From assembly GCF_013393185.1 (NCBI RefSeq), contig NZ_QJQX01000084.1, forward strand, positions 2,501 to 66,500: 64,000 nucleotides of DNA, in the 5' to 3' direction. How positions within the stretch are numbered: position 1 is the first letter of the stretch; each line of letters starts with the position of its first letter. Positions 54,196 to 62,263 of the stretch are shown here, in pieces. The notes under the pieces were generated by a model. It ran no database searches. It saw nothing but the letters and a program-made list of their open reading frames with translations, and had not been told where the DNA came from. Source of the stretch: Sphingobium lactosutens (GTDB lineage Bacteria; Pseudomonadota; Alphaproteobacteria; Sphingomonadales; Sphingomonadaceae). The translations under genes and the position numbers were made by a program.

Positions 54196-55524
54196 TCAGG
54201 CGGGGAGGTCGAGAAGCGAGGCCTTTGCGACGGTGACGGGTGCCGGGCGGCCGAAATAATAGCCTTGCCCAAAGGTGCAATCCAGATCGCGCAGGAACTG
54301 CGCTTGCTCCGGCGTCTCTATGCCCTCGGCGGTGACGGGCATGGACAGGCTGCGACCCAGATCGACCACGGCCTTCACCAGCTTCCGGCCGGCTTCCCGG
54401 TTCAACGACTGGATCAAGGTGCGGTCGATCTTGAGATGATCGATCTCGAGATTGCACAGGCGGCTGAGGCTGGCATAGCCTGTGCCGAAATCATCGAGCG
54501 CGACGCGGATCCCGGTATTGCGCAGCGAACGGATGGTTTCCTGAGCGCTGGCCAGATTATGGATCAGCGCGCTTTCCGTGATTTCAACGATCAGCCGCCC
54601 CGGCGCCAGCCCGGACGCGAAGAGAATCTGGAGCAGCATCACCGCATTATCCGGATCGCAGAGCTGTGATGGCGATATGTTGATCGAAACGGTGAAGTGG
54701 GGCGGCCAGTTGCGCGCATCCCGGCAGACCTGCCGCAGCAGCATGAACAGCATGTCGCGGTCCAGCCCCATATCGTCTGCAATCGGCAGGAAGCGGTCCG
54801 GGCCGATCAGTCCCTGTCGTGGATGATGCCATCGCACCAGCGCCTCGAACCCCTTGGGCTGGCCGCTGTCGAGCCGCACGATGGGCTGATAATAGGGTAG
54901 TATCTCGCCCCGCATCATGCTGGACCGCAGATCATTTTCGAGTTCGGCGCGATTGCCGAGATCGATGAACATGTCGGGAGAAAAGCGGCCGACCGTATCA
55001 CCGCCGGCTTGCCGTGCATGGGACAGGGCGACCGACGCGGCATGGAGCAGGTCGTCGGCCGATCGGCCTGGCCCATCCTCCGTCACCAGGCCGATGGATG
55101 TGGTGAGGTGGATGACATGCTGGCCCATATGGATGGGTTCGCCGATGACTTGCTGGACCTGCTGGGCGAAGCCGACGGCGACATCCTCGTCCTGCTCCGC
55201 AAAAGGAAGCAGGCAGACAAATTCGTCCGCGGCCAGATGCAGCGTCCGGGCTGCATGCATCCGGCCCAGCCGATCATGCGCCACGATGCTCAATACCGCA
55301 TCGCCCTTGGCCGGCCCGCACAGGTCGTTGACGAGCTTGAAACGGTCAAGGTCGATCAGCAGCAGCGCCAGGCGAGCGGTAGGGCACATGGTCCCGCGAA
55401 TATCGTCGATGGCACGTTGCAGCCGCTGCCGCGGCGACAACCCGCTCAATCCGTCGAGGACGTGTGAGGCGGGATTGCGCGACACGCGTTCCAGCGCGGA
55501 CTTGATGAAGCCGGAAATGGACAT
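54196..55524 (-). CDS. GGDEF-EAL protein, probable c-di-GMP phosphodiesterase
   Basis: The 442-residue protein has a GGDEF domain whose active site reads AADEF instead of GGDEF, so cyclase activity is unlikely. The EAL domain is intact, with EALVRWHHP, a DDFGTGYASLSRL loop 6 and the IKIDR-like DHLKIDR. It should hydrolyse c-di-GMP. The ATG at 55524 follows GGAGG. A TCTATAAT box (55549-55556) lies 25 bases upstream on the same strand. It sits between the flagellar rod genes and the HTH regulator. Confidence 0.9.
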   Translation of the reverse strand: MSISGFIKSALERVSRNPASHVLDGLSGLSPRQRLQRAIDDIRGTMCPTARLALLLIDLDRFKLVNDLCGPAKGDAVLSIVAHDRLGRMHAARTLHLAADEFVCLLPFAEQDEDVAVGFAQQVQQVIGEPIHMGQHVIHLTTSIGLVTEDGPGRSADDLLHAASVALSHARQAGGDTVGRFSPDMFIDLGNRAELENDLRSSMMRGEILPYYQPIVRLDSGQPKGFEALVRWHHPRQGLIGPDRFLPIADDMGLDRDMLFMLLRQVCRDARNWPPHFTVSINISPSQLCDPDNAVMLLQILFASGLAPGRLIVEITESALIHNLASAQETIRSLRNTGIRVALDDFGTGYASLSRLCNLEIDHLKIDRTLIQSLNREAGRKLVKAVVDLGRSLSMPVTAEGIETPEQAQFLRDLDCTFGQGYYFGRPAPVTVAKASLLDLPA

Positions 55525-55592
55525 AGGTCGATCACCCTCCAATTCCCATTATAGAGAATGGAAGGGCGATCGACGCCTGATCGAGATCTATC

Positions 55593-56780
55593 TTATTCGA
55601 ACTGGGCCGAAAGGACGGTTGCGACATGTTCGGGGGCGATATCGTCGATCGCAATCTCGCGATCGGGATGTTCGCTATAGCCCAGCATTCGACCCTGTCG
55701 GTCGAACGTGATGGAGAGCAGCCTCAGTCCTTCTTCCTCGCGAATGACCGCGAGGCCACCGGCTGATGGAAAGCGATCCGGATCGACCACGATGATCGAC
55801 CGTCCCGGCAGGCCGGCCCCCAATGTCGGGCGGCAGATGCGCAGGCCATAGGCGCGCAGCCCGGCATTGCGGGGCGCTTCCACCTGTTCCCCGGTTGCGA
55901 TCCGGGCGATCAGGCCGTCGTTCAGCGGCGCGCCGAACACCGGGAGCAGTCGGACAGTCGCATTGTCCGACGCATGAATGGCATCCAGCACGGGGGCGGG
56001 CGTCTCGCCGGACGAGAGAGTCCCCAGAGCCGGCTGTGCGGCGCGCGCTTTCCGACGGGGTTTGCCCGATCCGTCAGGCACGATCAGTTCATGCCGCAAT
56101 GCCAGAACCTTCCTCCGGGTTTTCGCGATCCTCGTCTCCGGATTGGCGACCAGCGGCAATGTGGTGTCGAGATCCCCCTGCGCATGGACGGCGATCATAT
56201 GCTGTTCCAGTTCCTCTGCGCTGGCCACGCCAAGCAAACCATAGAGGGCCTGCCGGATATCGGCGCTCCATCTATCGATCGGCTTATAGGCATTTTCGAT
56301 ACGCGACAGGATGACCGGGGCGATGCCATAATCCAGTTCGAGCGCGGCGATCGTCAGTGACGCATTGGCGGCGCGGCGCGCGCGTACGGCCGCAGCGACC
56401 AGCACGGCGAGACTGTCCGCCAGCGGATCCATGCCGCCGGGGGCCTGAAAATCCGCAGCCCAGACGGCAATGTCGAAGGCCGGATCGTCAATGTCGATCA
56501 GCAACCGCTCAGGCGCGACATCCAGTGCCGCGGCGATATCCCTGATCTCGTCCGCGCGGGCGAAGATTTCGCCGCGTTCGATCTTTGACAGGCGAATATA
56601 GGTGATGGTCGGAATGACCTGTGAAAGCTGCAACAGCGAGCCGATATTCTTTTTCTTCCGATATTCCCGGATATTGTTCGGGAATAGGAAAGTGCGAAAC
56701 ATGTCTATGCCTGAAATTGGCCGCAGGCCGGTCTTCACCCTGATGTCTTTAGAACGTGAACGGCCATTTTTCTGTGTCAT
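55593..56780 (-). CDS. Double helix-turn-helix regulator with degenerate S24-like domain
   Basis: The 395-residue protein has two XRE-like HTH regions (about 33-90, FPNNIREYRKKKNIGSLLQLSQ, and about 135-190, IAALELDYGIAPVILSRIENAYKPIDRW), a basic linker (about 225-262) and a C-terminal region (about 270-390) with the strand pattern of the S24/LexA domain (LPVFGAPLNDGLIARIATGEQVEAP, SIIVVDPDRFPSAGGLAVIRE). The catalytic Ser and Lys of LexA-type peptidases are not evident, so it is probably non-cleaving. AGAGGGCAAA precedes the ATG. A clear -35/-10 promoter lies at 56835-56863. Its location among flagellar operons makes it a candidate motility regulator. Confidence 0.7.
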   Translation of the reverse strand: MTQKNGRSRSKDIRVKTGLRPISGIDMFRTFLFPNNIREYRKKKNIGSLLQLSQVIPTITYIRLSKIERGEIFARADEIRDIAAALDVAPERLLIDIDDPAFDIAVWAADFQAPGGMDPLADSLAVLVAAAVRARRAANASLTIAALELDYGIAPVILSRIENAYKPIDRWSADIRQALYGLLGVASAEELEQHMIAVHAQGDLDTTLPLVANPETRIAKTRRKVLALRHELIVPDGSGKPRRKARAAQPALGTLSSGETPAPVLDAIHASDNATVRLLPVFGAPLNDGLIARIATGEQVEAPRNAGLRAYGLRICRPTLGAGLPGRSIIVVDPDRFPSAGGLAVIREEEGLRLLSITFDRQGRMLGYSEHPDREIAIDDIAPEHVATVLSAQFE

Positions 56781-57189
56781 TTTGCCCTCTGCACGCAGAT
56801 ATTCCAGGAACAGCCCGTCACTCCCTTGATCGCTATCATTCCACGGCGTCCGCTCATGGTCAATGACTTGTAAAGGATATGAATTGCGGCGCCTTGATTT
56901 GCATCATCCTATAGGAGATATATCGCAGTTCATTTGTTGTCCGGACTTGCGATGCAGAACGCGTGTATGGGCCCGATGTTTCCCGAAAATTTCACAAAAC
57001 GTCACGTTTTTTTCGTCACTTCACTGTTTGAAGCCTTGGCGGTCTAAAATGGCCGCCGGCAGCGATATAGGATGTTCTCCTATTTCGTCTCATATCGCTG
57101 CAGCGTTTCCAGAGGATGAACGGCGCATATCGAAAAATGCGCGGGCAAAATGTCACGTCCCTATAACGACAAACGCCCGCAGACGGGGA
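56781..57189. other. 409-base gene-free, AT-richer region between flgB and the HTH regulator
   Basis: No supported gene was found. It contains the promoter of the regulator, a perfect palindrome TCCTATAGGA (56907-56916), a second TATAGGA/TCCTAT pair around 57067-57084, and a T-rich stretch near 57005. Base composition is lower in GC than in flanking genes. Confidence 0.6.
56835..56863 (-). promoter_or_regulatory. Sigma-70-type promoter of the HTH regulator gene
   Basis: On the minus strand TTGACC (-35) is followed by 17 bases and AATGAT (-10). The expected start lies about 45 bases before the ATG at 56780. This is a housekeeping-type promoter, unlike the TCCTATAAT boxes of the structural genes. 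Confidence 0.62.
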
Positions 57190-57615
57190 TCAGCCCCGCC
57201 CGATGGCCGTTTTTAACAGGCCGATCTGCTTGCGATAGAGGTTGGTCATCGCGGCGAAATTCGACTGCACTTCGCCCATCTTGAGCAATTGGTCTTCCAG
57301 CGTGACATTATTGCCATCAGGCTTGGTCTCGCTGATCTCGCTTTCCAGCGTCACGCCGCTGCCCGCCTGCGGCGCCCGCGCGCCCAGCGCTGCCATCCCG
57401 CCCGACAGGTGCACTTGCGGCCGGCTGATGCGGGGTTTGCCGCCAATGCTGCCATAGACGTCGACCAGTGACGAAAAGTCGGGGGCTTCTACGGTCCGGG
57501 CCTTGAAGCCGGGCGTTTCGCCATTGGCGATATTTTCCGCGATCACACGCTGGCGTTCGGAAAGATGCTTCATGGATTGGCCGATGCCGGCCAGCAGGGA
57601 TGGGGTGGAGGTCAT
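57190..57615 (-). CDS. flgB: Flagellar proximal rod protein FlgB
   Basis: The 141-residue product has the rod signature (SMKHLSERQRVIAENIANGETPGFKARTVEAPDF) and the FlgB C-terminus (TLEDQLLKMGEVQSNFAAMTNLYRKQIGLLKTAIGRG, cited as MTNLYRKQIGLLKTAI). I chose the ATG at 57615, 14 bases after the FlaEY-like gene. It is separated from flgC, which is unusual because flgB-flgC-fliE is normally one block. Confidence 0.93.
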   Translation of the reverse strand: MTSTPSLLAGIGQSMKHLSERQRVIAENIANGETPGFKARTVEAPDFSSLVDVYGSIGGKPRISRPQVHLSGGMAALGARAPQAGSGVTLESEISETKPDGNNVTLEDQLLKMGEVQSNFAAMTNLYRKQIGLLKTAIGRG

Positions 57616-57629
57616 CGCGGTCTGTTCCT

Positions 57630-60344
57630 TTATGCGGAAAGGCGGCTGAGCGCTGCCTGATATTGGGCAAGCCGGGTCTGTTGATAGGCGGAACCGCTGC
57701 CGGTGATGGTGCCGTTTACCTGCGCTTCCTTGGATGAGTCCCAATATAGCGAACGGTAGGCGCTCTGGGTCATCGACAAGGCCGCCTTGACGCGCGAAAG
57801 TGCCGCGCTGGCGGATTTCGCGTCGGTCAGGCTCAGCAGGTCGCTCAGATTGAGGCTATAGCTGCCGCCTGGCGTCACCTTCGGCGCATTCTTGTCCTTG
57901 GGGGCCGCGGCCACGAGGCGGACCGGTGCCATACCCAGCTTGGCGAGCGCGTCGTGGCCGTCCGCTCCGGCGATCAGTTCAATGTTGTGGCCGGTCTTGA
58001 CGTCGATCCGCAGCACCTGCTCGCCATCGACCTTGGCGGTGGTGGCCGTGCCGTTCACGCCGGTAATGCGCTGGATCTTCTGCGCCAGCGTGGCCATCGT
58101 CTCATCCTTGCCGATGGTGATTGTCCGCGTCGCGCCACCATCGACACGCAGGCTGAACTTGTCGCCTTCCTTGAGCGTGGTCTGGGATGAAATGGTTGCC
58201 GATACCGTCTGGTTGAGCGCTCCTCTGCTGAGGCCGAGCGCGCCCAGCGCCGTCGCGCCGCCCGTCACGGCGGCAATCTTCACCGGTTCGACCGTATGGG
58301 TGACAAGGCCCCATTGGTCGACGGCCTGGACAATGCCGGTGGCCGGATCGATCCGGGCGACGAAACCATCCACCTTGCCGCTCTTGCTGCCTTCAAGCGC
58401 GCCAGTCGTGCGGCCGCCGACATAGAGCGCCCCGTTCATATAGGTGATGCTGTCGGCCTGATCGTCATTGGCGGTGCCGATATAGCTGGTGCTGGCCGAA
58501 GAGAGGTCGGCGGCGATCCGCGTCACGAAGGCATCGCGCCCGCCGCTCATGCCATTGGCCTGATCGCCGTTGACCGCAACGCTGGTGGCGCCAGCTACAG
58601 CGATCTCGCCGCTATCCGACACGGCGATGGCGCGTGCATCGACGGCGCCCAGATTGGCCGATCCAAGATCGGTGGACAATGCCTGCGCATCCATCCGCAT
58701 CAGCGTGGCATTGCCGCCCTGCTTGGTGAGCGCCAGCAGCTCGCCCGATCCGTCGATGGCGAGCGCGGTGATCGAGTCCGCTCCTCCGCTGTCGATCGTC
58801 CGCTTCTCCTGGACTTTGCCCGACGCGTCCAGCCGCACGATCACTGCGTCGCCTCCGCCGGTCGAGGCGCGGCCCGCGACATATAGGTTGCCGTCGTCAC
58901 CGACCGCCACCGCAGTTGCGTTTTCATTGCCGACCTGCCGGATGGCGGTGGCGAAGGTCTGCGTCCCGTTGGCGGTGAAGCGCGCGACCAGCATGTCGGT
59001 CTGGCTGTCGTCGCTGCCGTTGAACGCGCCGCTGACCGTGCCTGCGACCACGATATCGCCATTGGCGGCAATGGTGACGGCGGCGCCTTCGCCGGTTCCG
59101 GCCGCGCCCAGGCTGCGTTGCCAGACGACCTTGCCCTCGCTGTCGACCTTGGTCAGGAACAGATCGTTGACGCCATCGGAAAGCGAACTGCCAAGGTCGC
59201 CGGCCGTGGTGCCGACGACATAGCTGAAGCCCTGCGCGTCGGTCGCGATGGCGCGCGCCGTGGTGCCGGCATAGACGGTGGGCTTTGTCGCATCCCCGTC
59301 ATCCTCGTCGGCATTGGCTGCCGCCGCGGCTTGCGCCTGCGCCGTCGCCTTGCTGTCGATGGCGTTGATGGTGTTCAGTCGCGCGGCCTCCAGCGAGGAG
59401 GCCGGATCGTCGACCCGGAAGATCTGGGCGGAGGTTGGCCCATCGGTTGCGGTGCGTCCGCTGGCGATCATCAGCGCGTCGGTGGAATTGACCTGATCGA
59501 TCGAAACCTTTTCGATGCCCGCGGCGGTGAAGGCAAGCCCCCAGGTGTCGCCGGTCTTCTCCACGTTGAAGCGCGACTTCCATTGGGTGGTCGGGTTGCC
59601 GTTGCCATCCAGGATCGGATTGCCGCTGCTGTCCAGCGCCGGCGTCGCGCCGATGGCGGCGTTCAGGGCATTGGCCACGCTGTCCAGCGTCGGCGGCTGT
59701 GTCGTGGTCGACAGGTCGACCGTGACCGTCTCCGTTGCCGTGCCGCGTGTCAGCTTGATGCTGAAGATTTCATTGCCGCTGAGGCCCGACAAGGCCCCAT
59801 CGCGCGTCTTGCTGACGCCTTCGGCATAGATTTTCCCGGAAAGATCGACAGGCTGGATACCGATGCTTTCCGACCGACGCGTGACGAGACCGTAGTTCAG
59901 CGTCAGAAGATCGGTTTCCGCCTGACCCAGATAGGTTTGAAGATCACTCAATCCCTTGGCGAATATTTTTTGCAGAGCGGCCCGTTCGGTCGAGGAGGTG
60001 GTCTTCTTGGCGGCGCTTTCTGCCAGCAGGCGCAGGGCGTCGAGCGCCTTGTAGGTGGTGAAGGCGGTCTGCACGTCGGGCAGATCCTCCAGGCCATTGT
60101 CGGTTTCGGTGTCGATGATCGTCTTGAGCCGCTTGATGGCTGCAATCTGTGTGCTGAGCGGCGCATCGCTGGGGTCTTCCTGCCATGGCGGCGTGGTTTC
60201 CGGCAGGGTAAAGGCTTTCTTCGCTTCCATCACCGCCGGTGTCTCCGTCGCGGCGCTATAATAGGATGTGAAGCCATTGGTGCCGCCCAGCAGGGAGAGG
60301 CCGACTAGGCCATTGGATAAATTTATCGTCAACCGATCCTCCAT
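57630..60344 (-). CDS. FlaEY-like flagellar protein with beta-propeller repeats between hook-IN-like motifs
   Basis: The 904-residue protein has a helical N-terminal region (1-190), a beta segment resembling the flagellin hook-IN motif (about 190-290), a central SBBP/NHL-type beta-propeller (about 355-690, repeats such as AVAVGDDGNLYVAGRAST and ITALAIDGSGELLAL), a second hook-IN-like motif (about 705-800: SSQTTLKEGDKFSLRVDGG) and a helical C-terminus. No signal peptide is seen, so export by the flagellar system or a cytoplasmic role are both open. The gene is upstream of flgB, as for Caulobacter FlaEY (regulatory protein, function poorly known; similarity recalled, not computed). It is divergent from fliG. 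Confidence 0.75.
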   Translation of the reverse strand: MEDRLTINLSNGLVGLSLLGGTNGFTSYYSAATETPAVMEAKKAFTLPETTPPWQEDPSDAPLSTQIAAIKRLKTIIDTETDNGLEDLPDVQTAFTTYKALDALRLLAESAAKKTTSSTERAALQKIFAKGLSDLQTYLGQAETDLLTLNYGLVTRRSESIGIQPVDLSGKIYAEGVSKTRDGALSGLSGNEIFSIKLTRGTATETVTVDLSTTTQPPTLDSVANALNAAIGATPALDSSGNPILDGNGNPTTQWKSRFNVEKTGDTWGLAFTAAGIEKVSIDQVNSTDALMIASGRTATDGPTSAQIFRVDDPASSLEAARLNTINAIDSKATAQAQAAAAANADEDDGDATKPTVYAGTTARAIATDAQGFSYVVGTTAGDLGSSLSDGVNDLFLTKVDSEGKVVWQRSLGAAGTGEGAAVTIAANGDIVVAGTVSGAFNGSDDSQTDMLVARFTANGTQTFATAIRQVGNENATAVAVGDDGNLYVAGRASTGGGDAVIVRLDASGKVQEKRTIDSGGADSITALAIDGSGELLALTKQGGNATLMRMDAQALSTDLGSANLGAVDARAIAVSDSGEIAVAGATSVAVNGDQANGMSGGRDAFVTRIAADLSSASTSYIGTANDDQADSITYMNGALYVGGRTTGALEGSKSGKVDGFVARIDPATGIVQAVDQWGLVTHTVEPVKIAAVTGGATALGALGLSRGALNQTVSATISSQTTLKEGDKFSLRVDGGATRTITIGKDETMATLAQKIQRITGVNGTATTAKVDGEQVLRIDVKTGHNIELIAGADGHDALAKLGMAPVRLVAAAPKDKNAPKVTPGGSYSLNLSDLLSLTDAKSASAALSRVKAALSMTQSAYRSLYWDSSKEAQVNGTITGSGSAYQQTRLAQYQAALSRLSA

Positions 60345-60345
60345 C

Positions 60346-60374
60346 GCCGGAAGCTGCCGGCATTCTCCTATAAG
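60346..60374. promoter_or_regulatory. Divergent FlaEY-like/fliG regulatory site
   Basis: GCCGGAAGCTGCCGGC (60346-60361) is a variant of the CCGGCA/TGCCGG palindrome, followed four bases later by TCCTATAAG (60366-60374) toward fliG, 62 bases before its ATG. The palindrome directly precedes the start codon of the FlaEY-like gene, so it could also affect its translation. Confidence 0.48.
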
Positions 60375-60436
60375 ATAGAGGAATGCAGCCCTGATCCGGT
60401 GCGCCGGCAGGGCAATATTTTGGGGAATATGCGCAG

Positions 60437-61474
60437 ATGAACATGATGACGCCGCAGATCGGCGAGCCGCCAGAACTGAAGAAATATTCGGGCCTTCAGC
60501 GGGCGGCGGCGCTGATGCTGGCGCTTGGTCGCGAACATGGCGGTCCGATCTGGGAGCAGCTATCGGTCGAGGAGATCAAGGAACTGTCCGCCGCGATCGC
60601 CCAGTTGGGCCGCGTGCCGTCGGTCGTCGTCGAGCATCTGCTGGTGCAGTTTTCCGGCGAGGTGTCGAGCATGGCCTCGCTCCATGGATCGTTCGACACG
60701 GCGGAACGGTTGCTGGAGGGCATATTGCCCGCAGATCGCGTGCGCGAGATCATGGAGGATATTCGCGGTCCGTCCGGCCGGACCATGTGGGACAAGCTAT
60801 CCAACGTTAGCGAATCCGTGCTCGCGGGCTATCTCAAGAATGAATATCCGCAGACCGTCGCCGTCATCCTGCACAAGCTGCGGTCGGACCATGCCGCCCG
60901 CGTGCTGGCCGAACTGCCTCGCGAACTCGCCACCGATGTCGTGATGCGTATGCTCAAGATGGATACGGTGCAGAAGGATGTGATCCTTCAGGTCGAACAG
61001 ACGTTGAAGAGCGAATTCATGACCAACCTGTCCCGCGCCCAGCGCCGCGACCCGCATGAGACGATGGCCGAACTGTTCAACGCGCTCGACCGGTCGACCG
61101 AGGAAGCGATGCTGGTCGCGCTGGACGACAAGGCGCCGGATTCGGCCGAACGTATCCGCGCGCTGATGTTCACCTTCGAGGATCTGGCGAACCTGTTGCC
61201 GGGCGCGATCCAGACGATCGTGCGCAACTGCAACAAGCGCGATCTGGCGCTGGCGCTCAAGGGCGCGCCGGAGGAGATGAAGCAGATCTTCTTCAATGCC
61301 ATGACCGAACGCGCGGCCAAGCTAATGCGCGACGATATGGCGGCGATGGGGCCGGTGCGTGCACGCGAATGCGAGGAAGCGCAGACGTCGCTGGTGCGTC
61401 TTGCCAAATTGCTTGGTGATCGGGGCGAAATCATGCTCGTCGATCCCAAGAGCGACGATGCGATGATCTATTGA
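60437..61474 (+). CDS. fliG: Flagellar motor switch protein FliG
   Basis: The 345-residue protein has the three-domain FliG architecture with LQRAAALMLALG, the EHPQ-equivalent NEYPQTVAVILHKL, and a C-terminal torque helix region (FTFEDLANLLPGAIQTIVRNCNKRDLALALKGA, cited as LLPGAIQTIVRNCNKRDLAL). It couples stator to rotor. It heads fliG-fliH-fliF, whereas the usual order puts fliF first. Confidence 0.96.
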   Translation: MNMMTPQIGEPPELKKYSGLQRAAALMLALGREHGGPIWEQLSVEEIKELSAAIAQLGRVPSVVVEHLLVQFSGEVSSMASLHGSFDTAERLLEGILPADRVREIMEDIRGPSGRTMWDKLSNVSESVLAGYLKNEYPQTVAVILHKLRSDHAARVLAELPRELATDVVMRMLKMDTVQKDVILQVEQTLKSEFMTNLSRAQRRDPHETMAELFNALDRSTEEAMLVALDDKAPDSAERIRALMFTFEDLANLLPGAIQTIVRNCNKRDLALALKGAPEEMKQIFFNAMTERAAKLMRDDMAAMGPVRARECEEAQTSLVRLAKLLGDRGEIMLVDPKSDDAMIY

Positions 61475-61478
61475 ACCG

Positions 61479-62165
61479 ATGATGGAGGCTGCCATTTCGA
61501 TAAAGCCCTTCGGTTTCGACCGGGTGTTCCGCTTCGGCGCTGCGCCGGAAGAGGAGCATGGGCCGGTCGCGCCGCCCGTCGAGGAACTGCATGCGCAGAT
61601 CGTGGCGCTTCAGGAGCGGATCGAGCAGATGCGCCAGGATCAGGATGCGGCCTTGCTCAGGGCGCGGTCCGAAGGCGTTGCGCAGGGGCTGGCGCAGGCG
61701 CGGGGCGAGCGGGCGGAGGCCATATTGTCCGCGACCGACGCGCTGCACGCCGCACTGGACGACCTTGGTGGACAATGGGGCGCCGAACGCGACCGATTGA
61801 TGCAGGATGCGGCCGAGGTGGCGCTCTGCGCGGCAGAGATGATTGCCGGCCATGCTATCCGTCAGGAGCCGGGGCGGGCGATCGATGAAGCTCTGGGCCG
61901 CGCGCTGCGACAGGTGGCGCGCGGCACTGCCGTGCTGATCCGCGTGCATCCCGACAGTCTGGAAGATGTCGAACGGCTGGTAGCGGAGCGCCGCGTCGGG
62001 GAACGGCGCGCGCTCAACATCGGCATCGTCGCGGATGCGGATATCGCCCCGCACGATGCCCATATCGGCTGGGCCGAAGGCGGGCTGGTGGTCGACGCCG
62101 CCGCGCGCCGCGCGGCGGTTGCGCGCGAGCTGGGCGGCCTGATCGGGGAGGGTGAGGGCGCGTAA
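61479..62165 (+). CDS. fliH: FliH-like export ATPase regulator
   Basis: The 228-residue product has a helical, glutamine-rich middle (EELHAQIVALQERIEQMRQDQDAALLRARSEGVAQGLAQARGE, cited as SEGVAQGLAQARGE) and a C-terminal FliH/V-ATPase E-like domain with RVHPDSLEDVERLV and DIAPHDAHIGWAEGGLVVDA. It regulates FliI, encoded 30 kb away. It starts four bases after fliG. Confidence 0.88.
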   Translation: MMEAAISIKPFGFDRVFRFGAAPEEEHGPVAPPVEELHAQIVALQERIEQMRQDQDAALLRARSEGVAQGLAQARGERAEAILSATDALHAALDDLGGQWGAERDRLMQDAAEVALCAAEMIAGHAIRQEPGRAIDEALGRALRQVARGTAVLIRVHPDSLEDVERLVAERRVGERRALNIGIVADADIAPHDAHIGWAEGGLVVDAAARRAAVARELGGLIGEGEGA

Positions 62166-62180
62166 ACTTTTCCCGCGTCC

Positions 62181-62212
62181 GGCAACTATTGCCTAGCCGC
62201 TCCTCCTATAAT
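62181..62212 (+). promoter_or_regulatory. fliF regulatory site: palindrome plus TCCTATAAT
   Basis: GGCAACTATTGCC (62181-62193) is a perfect palindrome. TCCTATAAT (62204-62212) follows after ten bases, the same spacing as at flbT. The -10-like box lies 51 bases ahead of the fliF start. This promoter position rules out translation starts upstream of 62212. Confidence 0.52.
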
Positions 62213-62263
62213 GATCAGGGGGACGGCCAGGGGGGCCGCCCACTCTCTCACAAAGAGGCAGCC

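Noticed and set aside
59118..60308. A 396-codon plus-strand open frame
   Set aside because: It is antisense to the FlaEY-like gene, which has recognisable repeats and hook-IN-like motifs.
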